Source: an uncultured Collinsella sp.
GTDB lineage: Bacteria; Actinomycetota; Coriobacteriia; Coriobacteriales; Coriobacteriaceae
Direction: 5' to 3'
DNA: 18,330 nucleotides
Assembly: GCA_900551365.1 (NCBI GenBank)
Contig: URVZ01000031.1
Location: forward strand, 1-18,330
Shown: positions 6,872 through 14,387 of the stretch, in pieces
Layout of the letters: each line of letters starts with the position of its first letter
Position numbering within the stretch: position 1 is the first letter of the stretch
The notes under the pieces: generated by a model
What the model saw: the letters and a program-made list of their open reading frames with translations, nothing else
Database searches by the model: none
Told to the model about the DNA's origin: nothing
Program-made: the position numbers and the translations under genes

Positions 6872-7465
6872 CTAGCGCTTGATCTCGATATCGTCGAGCT
6901 TGACGTCCATGGCCTCGGTCTTGGCCTCGGCGATGTCATCGGCAAATTCCAGGGACTTCATCATGGTCTCGACGGCGTCCTTGTGCTCCTCGACGTTGTC
7001 GATGCGCACATACACGCTGCCACCGTCAACGTCGGTGAAGTACTCGGTCGTCACGCCGCCCGAGTGCGTAAAGTAGGCGTTGCGCCAGGTCTTGCCGTTG
7101 TACTTAACGGGATCGCTCTCGGTCCATCCGGAGTTGGCCTTCCACTTTGCCTCGTAGTCGAACAGTTCATCGGCGTTCTTGTCAGAGTCGAAGACGGGGA
7201 TGAAGCGATCGCTGGCGTGCTCGCTCTCGGTGAACTTAAACTGGGCCCTGTCGGCGGTGTCGCCTGCGACGTCGGTGATCTCGACGCCCTCGGGGACCTC
7301 GACCTTAAACCAAATGAAGTCGGTCCTCATATCCACGGCTGGCTTTTCTGCTCCACCGCCACCGCCACTTCCGGTAGCGCCGCCGCTGCCACCGCAGCCC
7401 ACCAGGGCAACTGCGGCAAAGAGGCTTATGCAGAGGGTGAGAATCGCAAAGGCCTTCTTTTTCAT
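6872..7465 (-). CDS. Lipoprotein, paralogue of the next gene upstream
   Basis: The 197-residue protein starts MKKKAFAILTLCISLF and has a lipobox LVGC with Cys24, followed by a Gly/Ser linker to about 42. It should be exported and lipid-anchored on the outer face of the membrane. The mature domain has no family I can name. Landmarks are FIWFKVEVPEGV, DRFIPVFDSD, DPVKYNGKTW, TEYFTDVDGGSVYVRIDN and the helical end EFADDIAEAKTEAMDVKL. The regular aromatic and beta spacing suggests a compact beta sandwich. A clear AGGAGGA lies 8 bases before ATG 7465. It shares almost every landmark with the 7671-8303 protein, and each gene has its own terminator and a common upstream repeat. They therefore look like separate transcription units born by tandem duplication. 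Confidence 0.85.
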   Translation of the reverse strand: MKKKAFAILTLCISLFAAVALVGCGGSGGATGSGGGGGAEKPAVDMRTDFIWFKVEVPEGVEITDVAGDTADRAQFKFTESEHASDRFIPVFDSDKNADELFDYEAKWKANSGWTESDPVKYNGKTWRNAYFTHSGGVTTEYFTDVDGGSVYVRIDNVEEHKDAVETMMKSLEFADDIAEAKTEAMDVKLDDIEIKR

Positions 7466-7537
7466 GGTCGTGTCCTCCTCGATCTGTAACCGCCCATGGA
7501 TTACCTGTCTTTACTGTACGCGTGAGCAGCTCATTCG

Positions 7538-7556
7538 GGTGGGCCATGTGTCCCAT
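7538..7556. promoter_or_regulatory. 19-bp near-palindromic element, copy 1
   Basis: GGTGGGCCATGTGTCCCAT occurs here and, without a mismatch, at 8501-8519. Its core TGGGCCATGTGTCCCA is a 16-bp near-palindrome (TGGG-N-CA/TG-N-CCCA, 12 of 16 positions symmetric), the look of an operator for a dimeric regulator. It lies about 73 bases before ATG 7465. TACAGT, a possible -10, lies 19 bases downstream of it on the minus strand. Confidence 0.55.
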
Positions 7557-7608
7557 TCTGGGGGCAGGATTTGCGCCGACAAGTGGCAATATGCGAGGGC
7601 GCAAAAGA

Positions 7609-7637
7609 GGGGAGGACCGATGCTGTCGGCCCTCCCC
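7609..7637 (-). terminator. Terminator of the second lipoprotein gene
   Basis: GGGGAGG-A-CCGA (7609-7620) pairs with TCGG-C-CCTCCCC (7626-7637), an 11-bp stem with one mismatch and a 5-base loop. On the minus strand it is followed by TCTTTT, a good T tail. It lies 34 bases past the stop codon at 7671. Confidence 0.8.
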
Positions 7638-7665
7638 GGGTTGGGCGCCCGTTGTTTTAATGGGG

Positions 7666-7693
7666 CGCGCCTACGCGGGTTCGCGTAGGCGCG
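7666..7693. repeat. Perfect 12-bp hairpin spanning the lipoprotein stop codon
   Basis: CGCGCCTACGCG (7666-7677) and CGCGTAGGCGCG (7682-7693) are perfect inverted repeats around GGTT. The minus-strand TAG stop (7671-7673) lies inside the stem. Coding continues through it, giving an Arg-rich tail (RTRLREPA) that the paralogue lacks. A normal terminator follows 29 bases later, so this hairpin is an extra structure. Confidence 0.7.
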
Positions 7694-8303
7694 TACGGGT
7701 GCCCCGTTGCTTGATCTCGATGCTCGAAATCTCGACTTCGCGTGCCTCGGAAACTGCCTCTTCCATGTCATCGGGGAACTCGATGGAGTTGAGAAGCGCC
7801 TCGGCTTCTTTCTTGTGCAGGTCGAAGTTCGCGATGAGAACGCAGACGCTTCCCGGCTCAACGTCGGTAAAGAGATAGGTATGGGTGCCGCGGTTGTCCT
7901 TGCACGTTCCGGTGAGCCATGTCCTGCCGTTGTACTCGACGGGGTCGCCAACTTCCCACTGGAACATGCTGCTCTTTCGACCTTCATCGGCAAGAGCCTC
8001 TTCTGCCGTCATCTTCTCTTCCCAAACAGGTATAAGGCGGTCAACCGTGGTGTTCTCGTTCTCGGGGAAGGTGAGCTGGACCCTGTCGGCGTTCTTGCCG
8101 GCGGAGTCGCTCACGCCAACGCTCTCGGGCATCTCGACCTTAAACCAGATAAAGTCGGTCTTCTTGGCGACGGGGGCCTTTTCCTTGCTCTCGCTCTTGG
8201 GGGCGCTGCCGCCGCCCGATGCGCTCCCGCCGCAGCCGACAAGGGCAAACGCGGCAAAGAGGGCGATGCAAAGGGAAAGGATCGATAGGGTCTTTTTCTT
8301 CAT
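7671..8303 (-). CDS. Lipoprotein, paralogue of the 6872-7465 protein
   Basis: The start is ATG 8303, behind AAGGAGGA at a 7-base spacing; the frame is open 11 codons further but without support. The 210-residue protein begins MKKKTLSILSLCIALF with lipobox LVGC (Cys24), then a Ser/Lys-rich linker. The mature part parallels its neighbour: KTDFIWFKVEMPESV, DRLIPVWEEK, DPVEYNGRTW, LFTDVEPGSVCVLIANFDLH, EFPDDMEEAVSEAREVEI. It then departs after IEIK with a short Arg-rich extension encoded by a perfect DNA hairpin. An outer-face, lipid-anchored beta-rich protein is likely, but the function is unknown. Upstream lie a TATCTAT -10-like sequence (8462-8468) and the 19-bp element at 8501. The divergent folate gene starts about 370 bases away. 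Confidence 0.85.
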   Translation of the reverse strand: MKKKTLSILSLCIALFAAFALVGCGGSASGGGSAPKSESKEKAPVAKKTDFIWFKVEMPESVGVSDSAGKNADRVQLTFPENENTTVDRLIPVWEEKMTAEEALADEGRKSSMFQWEVGDPVEYNGRTWLTGTCKDNRGTHTYLFTDVEPGSVCVLIANFDLHKKEAEALLNSIEFPDDMEEAVSEAREVEISSIEIKQRGTRTRLREPA

Positions 8304-8500
8304 GGTGGCGTCCTCCTTGTCTGCTGATGACATCACGGCGCCGCATGCTGTTGGGGTACTGATTGCGCTGGCGGCGGATGTCTCTGTGTACTGTGCGACT
8401 TATGCCTCCGTTCATCGCTTGTGGCCGTTGCGCGGCCGTTCCCCAACGGGTTCCTTACTTATAGATATGCCCCAGCTTGTGCTGCTCGGGAGTCTCGAAA

Positions 8501-8519
8501 GGTGGGCCATGTGTCCCAT
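8501..8519. promoter_or_regulatory. 19-bp near-palindromic element, copy 2
   Basis: This is an exact copy of 7538-7556, about 198 bases before ATG 8303 and about 155 bases before the divergent folate gene. On the minus strand a -10-like TATCTAT follows 33 bases later. It could control either direction. The rest of the gap 8304-8674 contains a GGCCGTT direct repeat (8423-8440) and a small CGTT/AACG hairpin but no gene that I can see. Confidence 0.55.
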
Positions 8520-8680
8520 GTTTGCGTTGCTGCTGCCTATCGCGTGCCATAGAAATCAGCGATGGCCAGGTACGCTGACGCCCGTGTGCTTATGGGCTAG
8601 ACTTAGCACCATTATGTGATCGATACAGTCGGCAGGCAGTCGCCGTCCGACCGATGTATATGACTTGAAGGTGCATGCGT

Positions 8681-9313
8681 ATGAGCCAAGAGATGATGGA
8701 TAAAACCTGTCGCGGTTTTGCCGAGGCGCTGGCCGCGCGCGAGCCGGTTCCCGGTGGTGGCAGCGCGAGCGCTTTTGTGGGCGCGCTGGGCGCCTCGCTG
8801 TGCGGAATGGTTGCCCGCTACGGTGCAACCAATCCCGCGCTTGCTGATCGTGCGGATGACCTGACGCGTGCGTTTGCCCAGGCTGATGAGCTGGCCCAGG
8901 AGCTTGTCGAGTTGGTTTCCGAGGACGTTCGTGCCTACAGGCGGGTGTCCGCGGCGTACGGTATTCCGCGTGACGATCCGGCTCGAGCGACCGCGATTCA
9001 GGATGCGCTGCATGTGGCCGCTATGCCGCCGTATCGCATTATGGATGCCTGCGGGCGTGCGCTGGCGCTGCTCGAGGACATGGCCGACAAGGGTTCGCGT
9101 CAGCTGCTGTCCGATGTGGCGTGCGGCGCCGTGTTCTGCCGTGCCGCTATGCAGGGCGCGAGCTTGACGCTCTTTGCGAACACCATGTCTATGAAGGATC
9201 GCGCTCGTGCTGAGGAGCTTGAGACGGCGTGTGATGAGTTGCTCGACACATGGTTGCCGCGCGCCGATGCGCTGGCGCGTCGCGCCTCCGATGCTGCAAG
9301 GAAGAGAGGATAG
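8681..9313 (+). CDS. Cyclodeaminase/cyclohydrolase family protein (FchA / FTCD C-domain type)
   Basis: The 210-residue all-helical protein carries the family signature EPVPGGGSASAFVGALGASL near its N-terminus and the SEDVRAYRRVSAAY helix with the conserved acidic residue. It matches stand-alone formimidoyl-THF cyclodeaminases and methenyl-THF cyclohydrolases (FchA), which use 5,10-methenyl- or formimino-THF in the cytoplasm. GAAGG at 8667-8671 sits 9 bases from ATG 8681 but only 3 from ATG 8675, so I favour 8681; the longer form adds two residues. The stop is 2 bases before the FolD start codon, a tight operon. No histidine-degradation genes are beside it. That fits a cyclohydrolase role with FolD better than a role in formiminoglutamate breakdown. 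Confidence 0.85.
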   Translation: MSQEMMDKTCRGFAEALAAREPVPGGGSASAFVGALGASLCGMVARYGATNPALADRADDLTRAFAQADELAQELVELVSEDVRAYRRVSAAYGIPRDDPARATAIQDALHVAAMPPYRIMDACGRALALLEDMADKGSRQLLSDVACGAVFCRAAMQGASLTLFANTMSMKDRARAEELETACDELLDTWLPRADALARRASDAARKRG

Positions 9314-9315
9314 CC

Positions 9316-10170
9316 ATGGCTGAACTGCTGAAGGGTGCTCCCGTTGCTCGCGCTTTGACTGAGGAACTTGATGCTCGCTGCGCAGCCCTGCGCGAGCGGG
9401 GCGTTGTTCCGACGTTGGCTATCGTGCGTGTAGGTGAACGCGAGGACGACCTATCCTACGAGCGCGGTGCGCTCAAGCGCTGCGAAAAAGTGGGGATTGA
9501 GGCTCGTCGCGTTTTGCTTTCTGCCGATGTTTCGCAGGACGAGCTGTTGACGGCCATCGAGGACATAAATGCCGACTCGGCTGTTCATGGCTGTTTGATG
9601 TTCCGCCCGCTGCCCGCCGGCCTTGACGAGAACGCCGTCGCCGCAGCGCTCGATCCCGCCAAGGACGTTGACTCCATGACGCCGGCTTCGCTGTTCTCCA
9701 CGCTTTCGGGGCGCGGCGAGGGTTTTGCCCCCTGCACGGCCGAAGCCGTGCTTGCTTTGCTGGATCATTACGGCGTTGAGCTGGATGGGGCCAAGGTCGC
9801 GGTCGTTGGTCGGTCGCTGGTGATTGGCCGTCCCGTTGCCGCCATGCTTACGGCTCTCAATGCCACAGTGACGACGTGCCATACGCATACGCGCGACCTT
9901 GCTGCCGAGTGCCGTGCGGCTGATATTGTGGTTGCGGCCGTTGGACGCGCGCGCACGATTGGTGTGGACGCGGTTCGCGAGGGCCAGACGATCATCGATG
10001 TTGGCATTAATTGGGACGAGGCCGCTGGCAAGCTGGTCGGGGACGTTGATTTTGATGCTGCAGAGCCGGTTGTTGACACCATCACGCCCGTGCCGGGCGG
10101 CGTGGGAGCTGTGACGACGGCGATCCTCGCCAAACACGTGATCGAAGCGGCCGAGCGCGCATTGAAATAG
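9316..10170 (+). CDS. folD: FolD-type methylene-THF dehydrogenase, probably without cyclohydrolase activity
   Basis: The 284-residue protein has the FolD layout: an N-terminal substrate domain, then a Rossmann domain with VVGRSLVIGRPVAAML (163-178) and TITPVPGGVGAVTT (255-268). ATG 9316 follows GAGAGGA, and the frame's upstream extension overlaps the previous gene. FolD enzymes oxidise 5,10-methylene-THF with NAD(P)+ and then hydrolyse methenyl-THF to 10-formyl-THF. In this copy the YxxxK motif reads Tyr48-ERG-Ala52, so the catalytic Lys (Lys54 in E. coli, Lys56 in human) is replaced by Ala. The VQLPLP loop reads MFRPLP, losing the Gln. Both residues matter for cyclohydrolysis. The neighbouring FchA-like protein probably supplies that step. 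The folate-binding Asp of KDVD is kept. Confidence 0.93.
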   Translation: MAELLKGAPVARALTEELDARCAALRERGVVPTLAIVRVGEREDDLSYERGALKRCEKVGIEARRVLLSADVSQDELLTAIEDINADSAVHGCLMFRPLPAGLDENAVAAALDPAKDVDSMTPASLFSTLSGRGEGFAPCTAEAVLALLDHYGVELDGAKVAVVGRSLVIGRPVAAMLTALNATVTTCHTHTRDLAAECRAADIVVAAVGRARTIGVDAVREGQTIIDVGINWDEAAGKLVGDVDFDAAEPVVDTITPVPGGVGAVTTAILAKHVIEAAERALK

Positions 10171-10203
10171 GCGTTTTGGGCTGTTTGAGGGGTTAGTTCT
10201 ATA

Positions 10204-10441
10204 CCCCGTGGACAAAAAATGCCAAATATGAGTACTGTTGCCAAGATAGTCACATATATTTTAGGTTAATTTGGCTCTCTAACGATATTTATTATCGATA
10301 GAGAGCCTATTTTATTGGACCTATGGGGAAGTACATCATCTAATTTTTGAACAAATGTAGACTTTCGACACCCATGCGTAGCAAAATTGCCGTTACTAAA
10401 TTAGTGACAGTACTCATATTTGGCATTTTTTGACCACAGGG
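10204..10441. mobile_element. MITE-like AT-rich element with 31-35 bp terminal inverted repeats
   Basis: Positions 10208-10238 and 10407-10437 are inverted copies of a 31-base sequence with one mismatch; both contain AAAAAATGCCAAATATGAGT on one strand or the other. The match continues outward as CCC-N-GTGG to 10204 and 10441. The enclosed 168 bases are strongly AT-rich against a GC-rich background and hold no gene. This is the form of a non-autonomous transposable element. I could not find a convincing target-site duplication: the left flank ends TATA and the right begins ATTG. It fills most of the 354-base gap between folD and the dipeptidase gene. Confidence 0.65.
10273..10312 (+). terminator. 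Strong terminator inside the AT-rich element
   Basis: GGCTCTCTAACGATA (10273-10287) pairs with TATCGATAGAGAGCC (10293-10307), 14 of 15 positions, around a 5-base loop, followed by TATTTTATT. It would end the folD transcript and insulate the dipeptidase gene. It lies within the mobile-looking element, so folD may have borrowed its terminator from it. Confidence 0.75.
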
Positions 10442-10524
10442 ATTGCCAGCGCCGTGGTTTCGCCCTTTGTGCGTCGAAGCGATACACTGTTGCCGTTTGA
10501 TTTCTTCGCTCAAGGAGGATGCGC

Positions 10525-12048
10525 ATGCCGTGCACAACGATTCTGGTCGGTAAAAACGCAAGCTACGACGGGTCGACCCTGGTCGCGCGTAACGAGGACT
10601 CGTCCAACGGGGTATTTGAGCCCAAGCGCATGCGCGTAGTGCATCCCGACGAGCAGCCGCGTGTCTACACGAGCGTCCTGAGCCACCTGACCGTTGAGCT
10701 GCCCGATAACCCCATGCGCTATACGAGCGTCCCCGATGTTGTCCCGGGCCACGGTATCTGGGCCGAGGCCGGTTTCAACGAGCTCAATGTTGGCATGTCC
10801 GCAACCGAGACGCTTACCACCAACGAGCGCGTCCGCGGCGCCGATCCGCTCGTGGACTACGTGCCCGCCAAGTGCAACGAGGGTGAGGACGGCTATGTGC
10901 CGGCGCAGCCCGGTGGCCTGGGCGAGGAGGACATGGTGACCCTGGTGCTGCCGTATGCCAAGTCCGCCCGCGACGGCGTGCGTATCTTGGGCGACCTGCT
11001 CGAGCGCTACGGCACCTACGAGAACAACGGTATCGCCTTTAGCGACGTGGACGAGATCTGGTGGCTCGAGACCATCGGCGGCCACCACTGGATTGCCAAG
11101 CGCGTGCCTGACGACGCCTATGTGACCATGCCCAACCAGCTGGGTATCGACAGCTTTGACCTGGATGACGCCGAGGGCGCCCAGACCGACCACATGTGCT
11201 CGGCCGACCTGCGCTCCTGGATGGCCGAGTGGCATCTGGACCTGACGCTGGGCGTCGAGGGCGACGGTCCGGCCGCGGTCTTCAACCCGCGCGAGGCCTT
11301 TGGCTCGCACAGCGACAGCGACCACGTCTACAACACGCCGCGCGCCTGGTATATGCAGCGCTGCCTTAACCCCAGCGATGTGTGGGACGGTCCCGAGGCC
11401 GACTACACGCCCGAGAGCGACGATATTCCCTGGAGCCGCGTGCCCGAGCGCAAGGTGACCATCGAGGACATCAAGTACGTACTCTCGAGCCACTACCAGG
11501 GCACGGAGTACGACTGCTACGGCAGCAAGGGCACGCCCGCCACGCGTGGCGCCTATCGCCCCATCGGCATCAACCGCAACAGCCAGCTCGCTGTGCTGCA
11601 GCTGCGCCCCTATGCGCATCCGGCCTACCGCGCCGTGCAGTGGATGGCCTTTGGCTCCAACTCGTTTAACGCGCTGGTTCCGCTGTACGCCAACGTCGAG
11701 ACCATGCCCGAGTACTTTGCCGACACGCAGGCTCGCGTGACGTCCGAAAACTTCTACTGGGCCAACCGCCTGATCGGCGCGCTGGCCGACGTCCGCTTCC
11801 ATGAGTGCGGCCGCGCAGTCGAGGATTATCAGGAGAAGGTCGGCGGCATGGGCCACAAGCAGATTCATGACGTCGACGCTGCCGTAGCCGTTCTGCCCGA
11901 GGCCGAGGTGCCTGCCGAGCTTGCACGCGCCAACGAGGAGTTTGCCGAGCTCGTGCGCGTGGAGACCGATGCCCTGTTGGGCAAGGTGCTCTACACCACG
12001 AGCTGCGCCATGAAGAACTCTTTCGCGATGAACGACAACGTGAGATAG
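10525..12048 (+). CDS. C69-family dipeptidase (PepD-like, N-terminal Cys nucleophile)
   Basis: The 507-residue protein begins MPCTTILVGKNASYDGSTLV followed by ARNEDS, the start of C69 peptidases, in which Cys3 is the N-terminal nucleophile. AAGGAGG (10512-10518) abuts an ATG at 10519 but lies 6 bases from ATG 10525, which fixes the start and keeps Cys close to the end. Other family stretches are the GISMSATET-like GMSATETLTTNERV, VLPYAKSARDGVRILGDLLE and GSNSFNALVPLY. C69 enzymes cleave dipeptides of broad sequence, in the cytoplasm when no signal is present, as here. The length fits the family. Codons end almost always in G or C, the pattern of a highly expressed native gene. It is monocistronic, between the AT-rich element and the next promoter region. 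Confidence 0.9.
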   Translation: MPCTTILVGKNASYDGSTLVARNEDSSNGVFEPKRMRVVHPDEQPRVYTSVLSHLTVELPDNPMRYTSVPDVVPGHGIWAEAGFNELNVGMSATETLTTNERVRGADPLVDYVPAKCNEGEDGYVPAQPGGLGEEDMVTLVLPYAKSARDGVRILGDLLERYGTYENNGIAFSDVDEIWWLETIGGHHWIAKRVPDDAYVTMPNQLGIDSFDLDDAEGAQTDHMCSADLRSWMAEWHLDLTLGVEGDGPAAVFNPREAFGSHSDSDHVYNTPRAWYMQRCLNPSDVWDGPEADYTPESDDIPWSRVPERKVTIEDIKYVLSSHYQGTEYDCYGSKGTPATRGAYRPIGINRNSQLAVLQLRPYAHPAYRAVQWMAFGSNSFNALVPLYANVETMPEYFADTQARVTSENFYWANRLIGALADVRFHECGRAVEDYQEKVGGMGHKQIHDVDAAVAVLPEAEVPAELARANEEFAELVRVETDALLGKVLYTTSCAMKNSFAMNDNVR

Positions 12049-12147
12049 GGATTTCCCGTCGATCGAATAGCGCTTAAACGCTTTGTCGCTTTCGCTCGAT
12101 CTTGGGTACAAGAACGCCAATGCAGTTGTTTGTGATTGGAGACAACC

Positions 12148-12564
12148 ATGGTTATGAAACTCGATCAGCTTGTTAACGGCGCCATCAACGTGGGCTTCGG
12201 CGCCGCCGCCGTTGCCGTCGAGGGCAGCAAGAAGGTTCTCGACGACCTTAACACCAAGGGCGAGCAGGTGCGCAAGGACGTAGGCGCCCCCGGTATCGCC
12301 CGCAGTGTGTCCGACATGTTCGAACAGGCCGGCGGTACCATCTCCGATCTGACCGAGCGCTTGGGCATGCAGGGCGAGACCGCGGCCCAGCGCGTGCTCG
12401 ACGAGCTCATCCTTGCCCGCGTCCGCGTTATGACCGCCCCCGAGCGCACGGCCTTCCTGGCCCATGTGCGCGACATCGTCGATTCGGTCGAGGACAACGT
12501 GACCTCGGTGCCCGTCGAGTCCGTTGAGCCCGACGATGCGAAGGATACCGAAGAGGCCGAGTAG
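12148..12564 (+). CDS. Phasin-like / amphipathic-helix small protein
   Basis: ATG 12148 (138 residues) follows GGAGA at a 5-base spacing. The protein is almost all helix, with Ala/Val-rich amphipathic stretches (GAINVGFGAAAVAVEGSKKV), a central GTISDLTERLGMQ and an acidic tail (EPDDAKDTEEAE). This resembles phasin-family or PhaF-type accessory proteins, which often sit beside AarF-type genes. I infer this from shape and place rather than a firm motif. It ends 8 bases before the AarF start, so translation is probably coupled. A loose promoter (TTGTCG, 17 bases, GTACAA at about 12082-12110) precedes it. It may adapt the kinase to the membrane or a lipid surface. Confidence 0.6.
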   Translation: MVMKLDQLVNGAINVGFGAAAVAVEGSKKVLDDLNTKGEQVRKDVGAPGIARSVSDMFEQAGGTISDLTERLGMQGETAAQRVLDELILARVRVMTAPERTAFLAHVRDIVDSVEDNVTSVPVESVEPDDAKDTEEAE

Positions 12565-12572
12565 CAGCGCAG

Positions 12573-14336
12573 ATGGCAGATTCCACCACCGATTACAACA
12601 ATCTAGATCCCTTGGGTGACGAGGCGGCGGTTGTCGATGAGGTCGATGCCGTCGTCTCGGGCGCTCGCAAGAAGCCGCGCGCTGTCGATATGGTCCCCGA
12701 GGAGCCCGACGCGATGGCGCCGGACGAGGAATACCAGCTCACGCCGGCGGGTCGTCGCGAACGCATCGGGCAGATTGTTCGCCTGGTCAAAAAGTACCGC
12801 GTGTGGGATAACCTCACGCCGGTTCGTTTGCGCCGCCTGCTCGAGGAGCTCGGCCCCATGTTCGTCAAGATGGGGCAGATTTTGGCCAACCGGTCCGAGA
12901 TTCTGCCGCAGCGCTTTTGCGACGAGCTGCGTCGTCTGCGCTCCGACGTGGAGCCGGTGCCGTACGAGGTAGTGCTTCGCTGTCTGGAGGAAGAATACGG
13001 CCTGCGCCTGGGGGAGATGTTCGATGCGATCGATCCCAATCCGCTTGGTAGCGCATCGCTCGCGCAGGTGCACCGCGCTCGTCTGGTGACGGGCGAGGAT
13101 GTGGCCGTCAAGGTGCAGCGCCCCGGTGCGCAGCAGGTTATGGCGCAGGACATCGATATCATCCGCTCGGTGGTGCGTATCGTTTCCAAGTTCGTCAACA
13201 CCGATCAATTCGTTGACCTGCACGGCGTAGTCGAGGAGTTGTGGACCTCGTTTCGCGAGGAGACCAACTTTTTGGCCGAGGCCAAAAACCTCAACGACTT
13301 CTACGAGTTCCATAAGAGCGTTCATGGCGTGACGTGCCCTAAATCCTATCTGGACCTGTGCACCGAGCACGTGGTGGTTATGGATTACGTCGACGGCATT
13401 TCGATCGCCGATCCTGAACGCTTGGTGGCCGAGGGCTATGACTTGGAAAAGATCGGTGCCGCGATTGTCGAGGACTACTCGACGCAGGTGCTCGATGACG
13501 GCTTTTTCCATGCCGACCCGCATGCGGGAAACATCATCCTCAAGGACGGCATCGTCTACTTTATCGACTTGGGCATGGTCGGACGCATGTCGAGTCACGA
13601 TCGCGGTATCGTCAAGGACATGATTTTCGCCGTGGCCGAGGGTGACGTGCCCAAGCTCAAGGATTCGCTCATGCGCTTTGCCGTGACGCGCGGCGACTCT
13701 GCCGAGCTCGACCATTCGGCCTTTTTGTCCGACTTGGACTTTATCGTGGCTGACTTTGCGGGCCTTGACCTTAAAGACTTGGATATCGGCGAGTTTTTGA
13801 CCTCGCTGCTAAACCTCGCGCGTAAGAATGATGTTGAGCTGCCGAGCGTGGTGACGATGTTCGCCCGCGGCATGGTGACGCTCGAGGGTTTGCTGACCGA
13901 GTACATGCCCAACGTCAACATGATCCAGATCATTCAGGCTCATATCAAAAACGAGAAGAGCACCTATGCCCGCATGCGCGAGATGAGCCGCGACTTTGCC
14001 GCGAGCAGCTATCGCGCGGCAAAAGGCTCGCTCGAGGCGGCCGAGTATCTGGGCTTGGCTTCGCGTATGCTCACGCGCGGTCAGCTTAAGGTGAACACGC
14101 AGATCATGAGCAGCGATAAGGCGCTGCGACAGCTGGGCGGAATTATCGACCGTATGTCGATGGCAATTGTGATTGCCGGTCTGTTTATCGGTTCGTCGGT
14201 GGTGTACTACGCGCGCATCGAGCCGGTTGTGTTTGGTATCCCGGTCATTGGCTTTATGGGCTACGTGAGCGCGCTGGTGCTGGCGCTTATGCTGGGCCGC
14301 AATATCTGGCTCAACAGCCACGGCGGCAAGCACTAG
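12573..14336 (+). CDS. AarF/UbiB/ABC1 atypical kinase family protein
   Basis: The 587-residue protein shows the family's features: KMGQ (99-102) in the N-terminal extension that folds over the active site, GSASLAQVH (159-167) as the Ala-rich nucleotide loop, VAVKV (Lys180), FFHADPHAGN (311-320) and FIDLGMVGR (330-338, replacing DFG). Two hydrophobic segments near the C-terminus (about 525-575) anchor it in the membrane. Residues 1-60 form an acidic, poorly conserved leader. Family members are ATPases/kinases tied to ubiquinone and other lipid biology. An anaerobic coriobacterium probably lacks ubiquinone, so the lipid here is uncertain. Its ribosome site is weak, and it depends on coupling to the phasin-like gene 8 bases upstream. 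A strong terminator follows. Confidence 0.9.
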   Translation: MADSTTDYNNLDPLGDEAAVVDEVDAVVSGARKKPRAVDMVPEEPDAMAPDEEYQLTPAGRRERIGQIVRLVKKYRVWDNLTPVRLRRLLEELGPMFVKMGQILANRSEILPQRFCDELRRLRSDVEPVPYEVVLRCLEEEYGLRLGEMFDAIDPNPLGSASLAQVHRARLVTGEDVAVKVQRPGAQQVMAQDIDIIRSVVRIVSKFVNTDQFVDLHGVVEELWTSFREETNFLAEAKNLNDFYEFHKSVHGVTCPKSYLDLCTEHVVVMDYVDGISIADPERLVAEGYDLEKIGAAIVEDYSTQVLDDGFFHADPHAGNIILKDGIVYFIDLGMVGRMSSHDRGIVKDMIFAVAEGDVPKLKDSLMRFAVTRGDSAELDHSAFLSDLDFIVADFAGLDLKDLDIGEFLTSLLNLARKNDVELPSVVTMFARGMVTLEGLLTEYMPNVNMIQIIQAHIKNEKSTYARMREMSRDFAASSYRAAKGSLEAAEYLGLASRMLTRGQLKVNTQIMSSDKALRQLGGIIDRMSMAIVIAGLFIGSSVVYYARIEPVVFGIPVIGFMGYVSALVLALMLGRNIWLNSHGGKH

Positions 14337-14387
14337 AGGCTGCGACCGTCACCGCATTTTCCTTTCGCAAACAATAGCTTTTACCTT

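Noticed and set aside
10204..10441. CRISPR-like or phage attachment site interpretation of the repeated sequence
   Set aside because: There are only two copies, in inverted orientation at the ends of one AT-rich block, with no spacer array, integrase or tRNA nearby.
12049..12135. Terminator between the dipeptidase and phasin-like genes
   Set aside because: Only a weak GATCGA/TCGATC pairing without a T tail was found.
10510..12465. 651-codon minus-strand open frame across the dipeptidase gene
   Set aside because: It is the shadow of a G/C-ended codon pattern on the other strand; its translation is low-complexity His/Val/Gly/Ala and the + strand has clear C69 motifs and a ribosome site.
12603..13715. 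370-codon minus-strand open frame across the AarF gene
   Set aside because: Shadow frame; the opposite strand contains every AarF catalytic motif.
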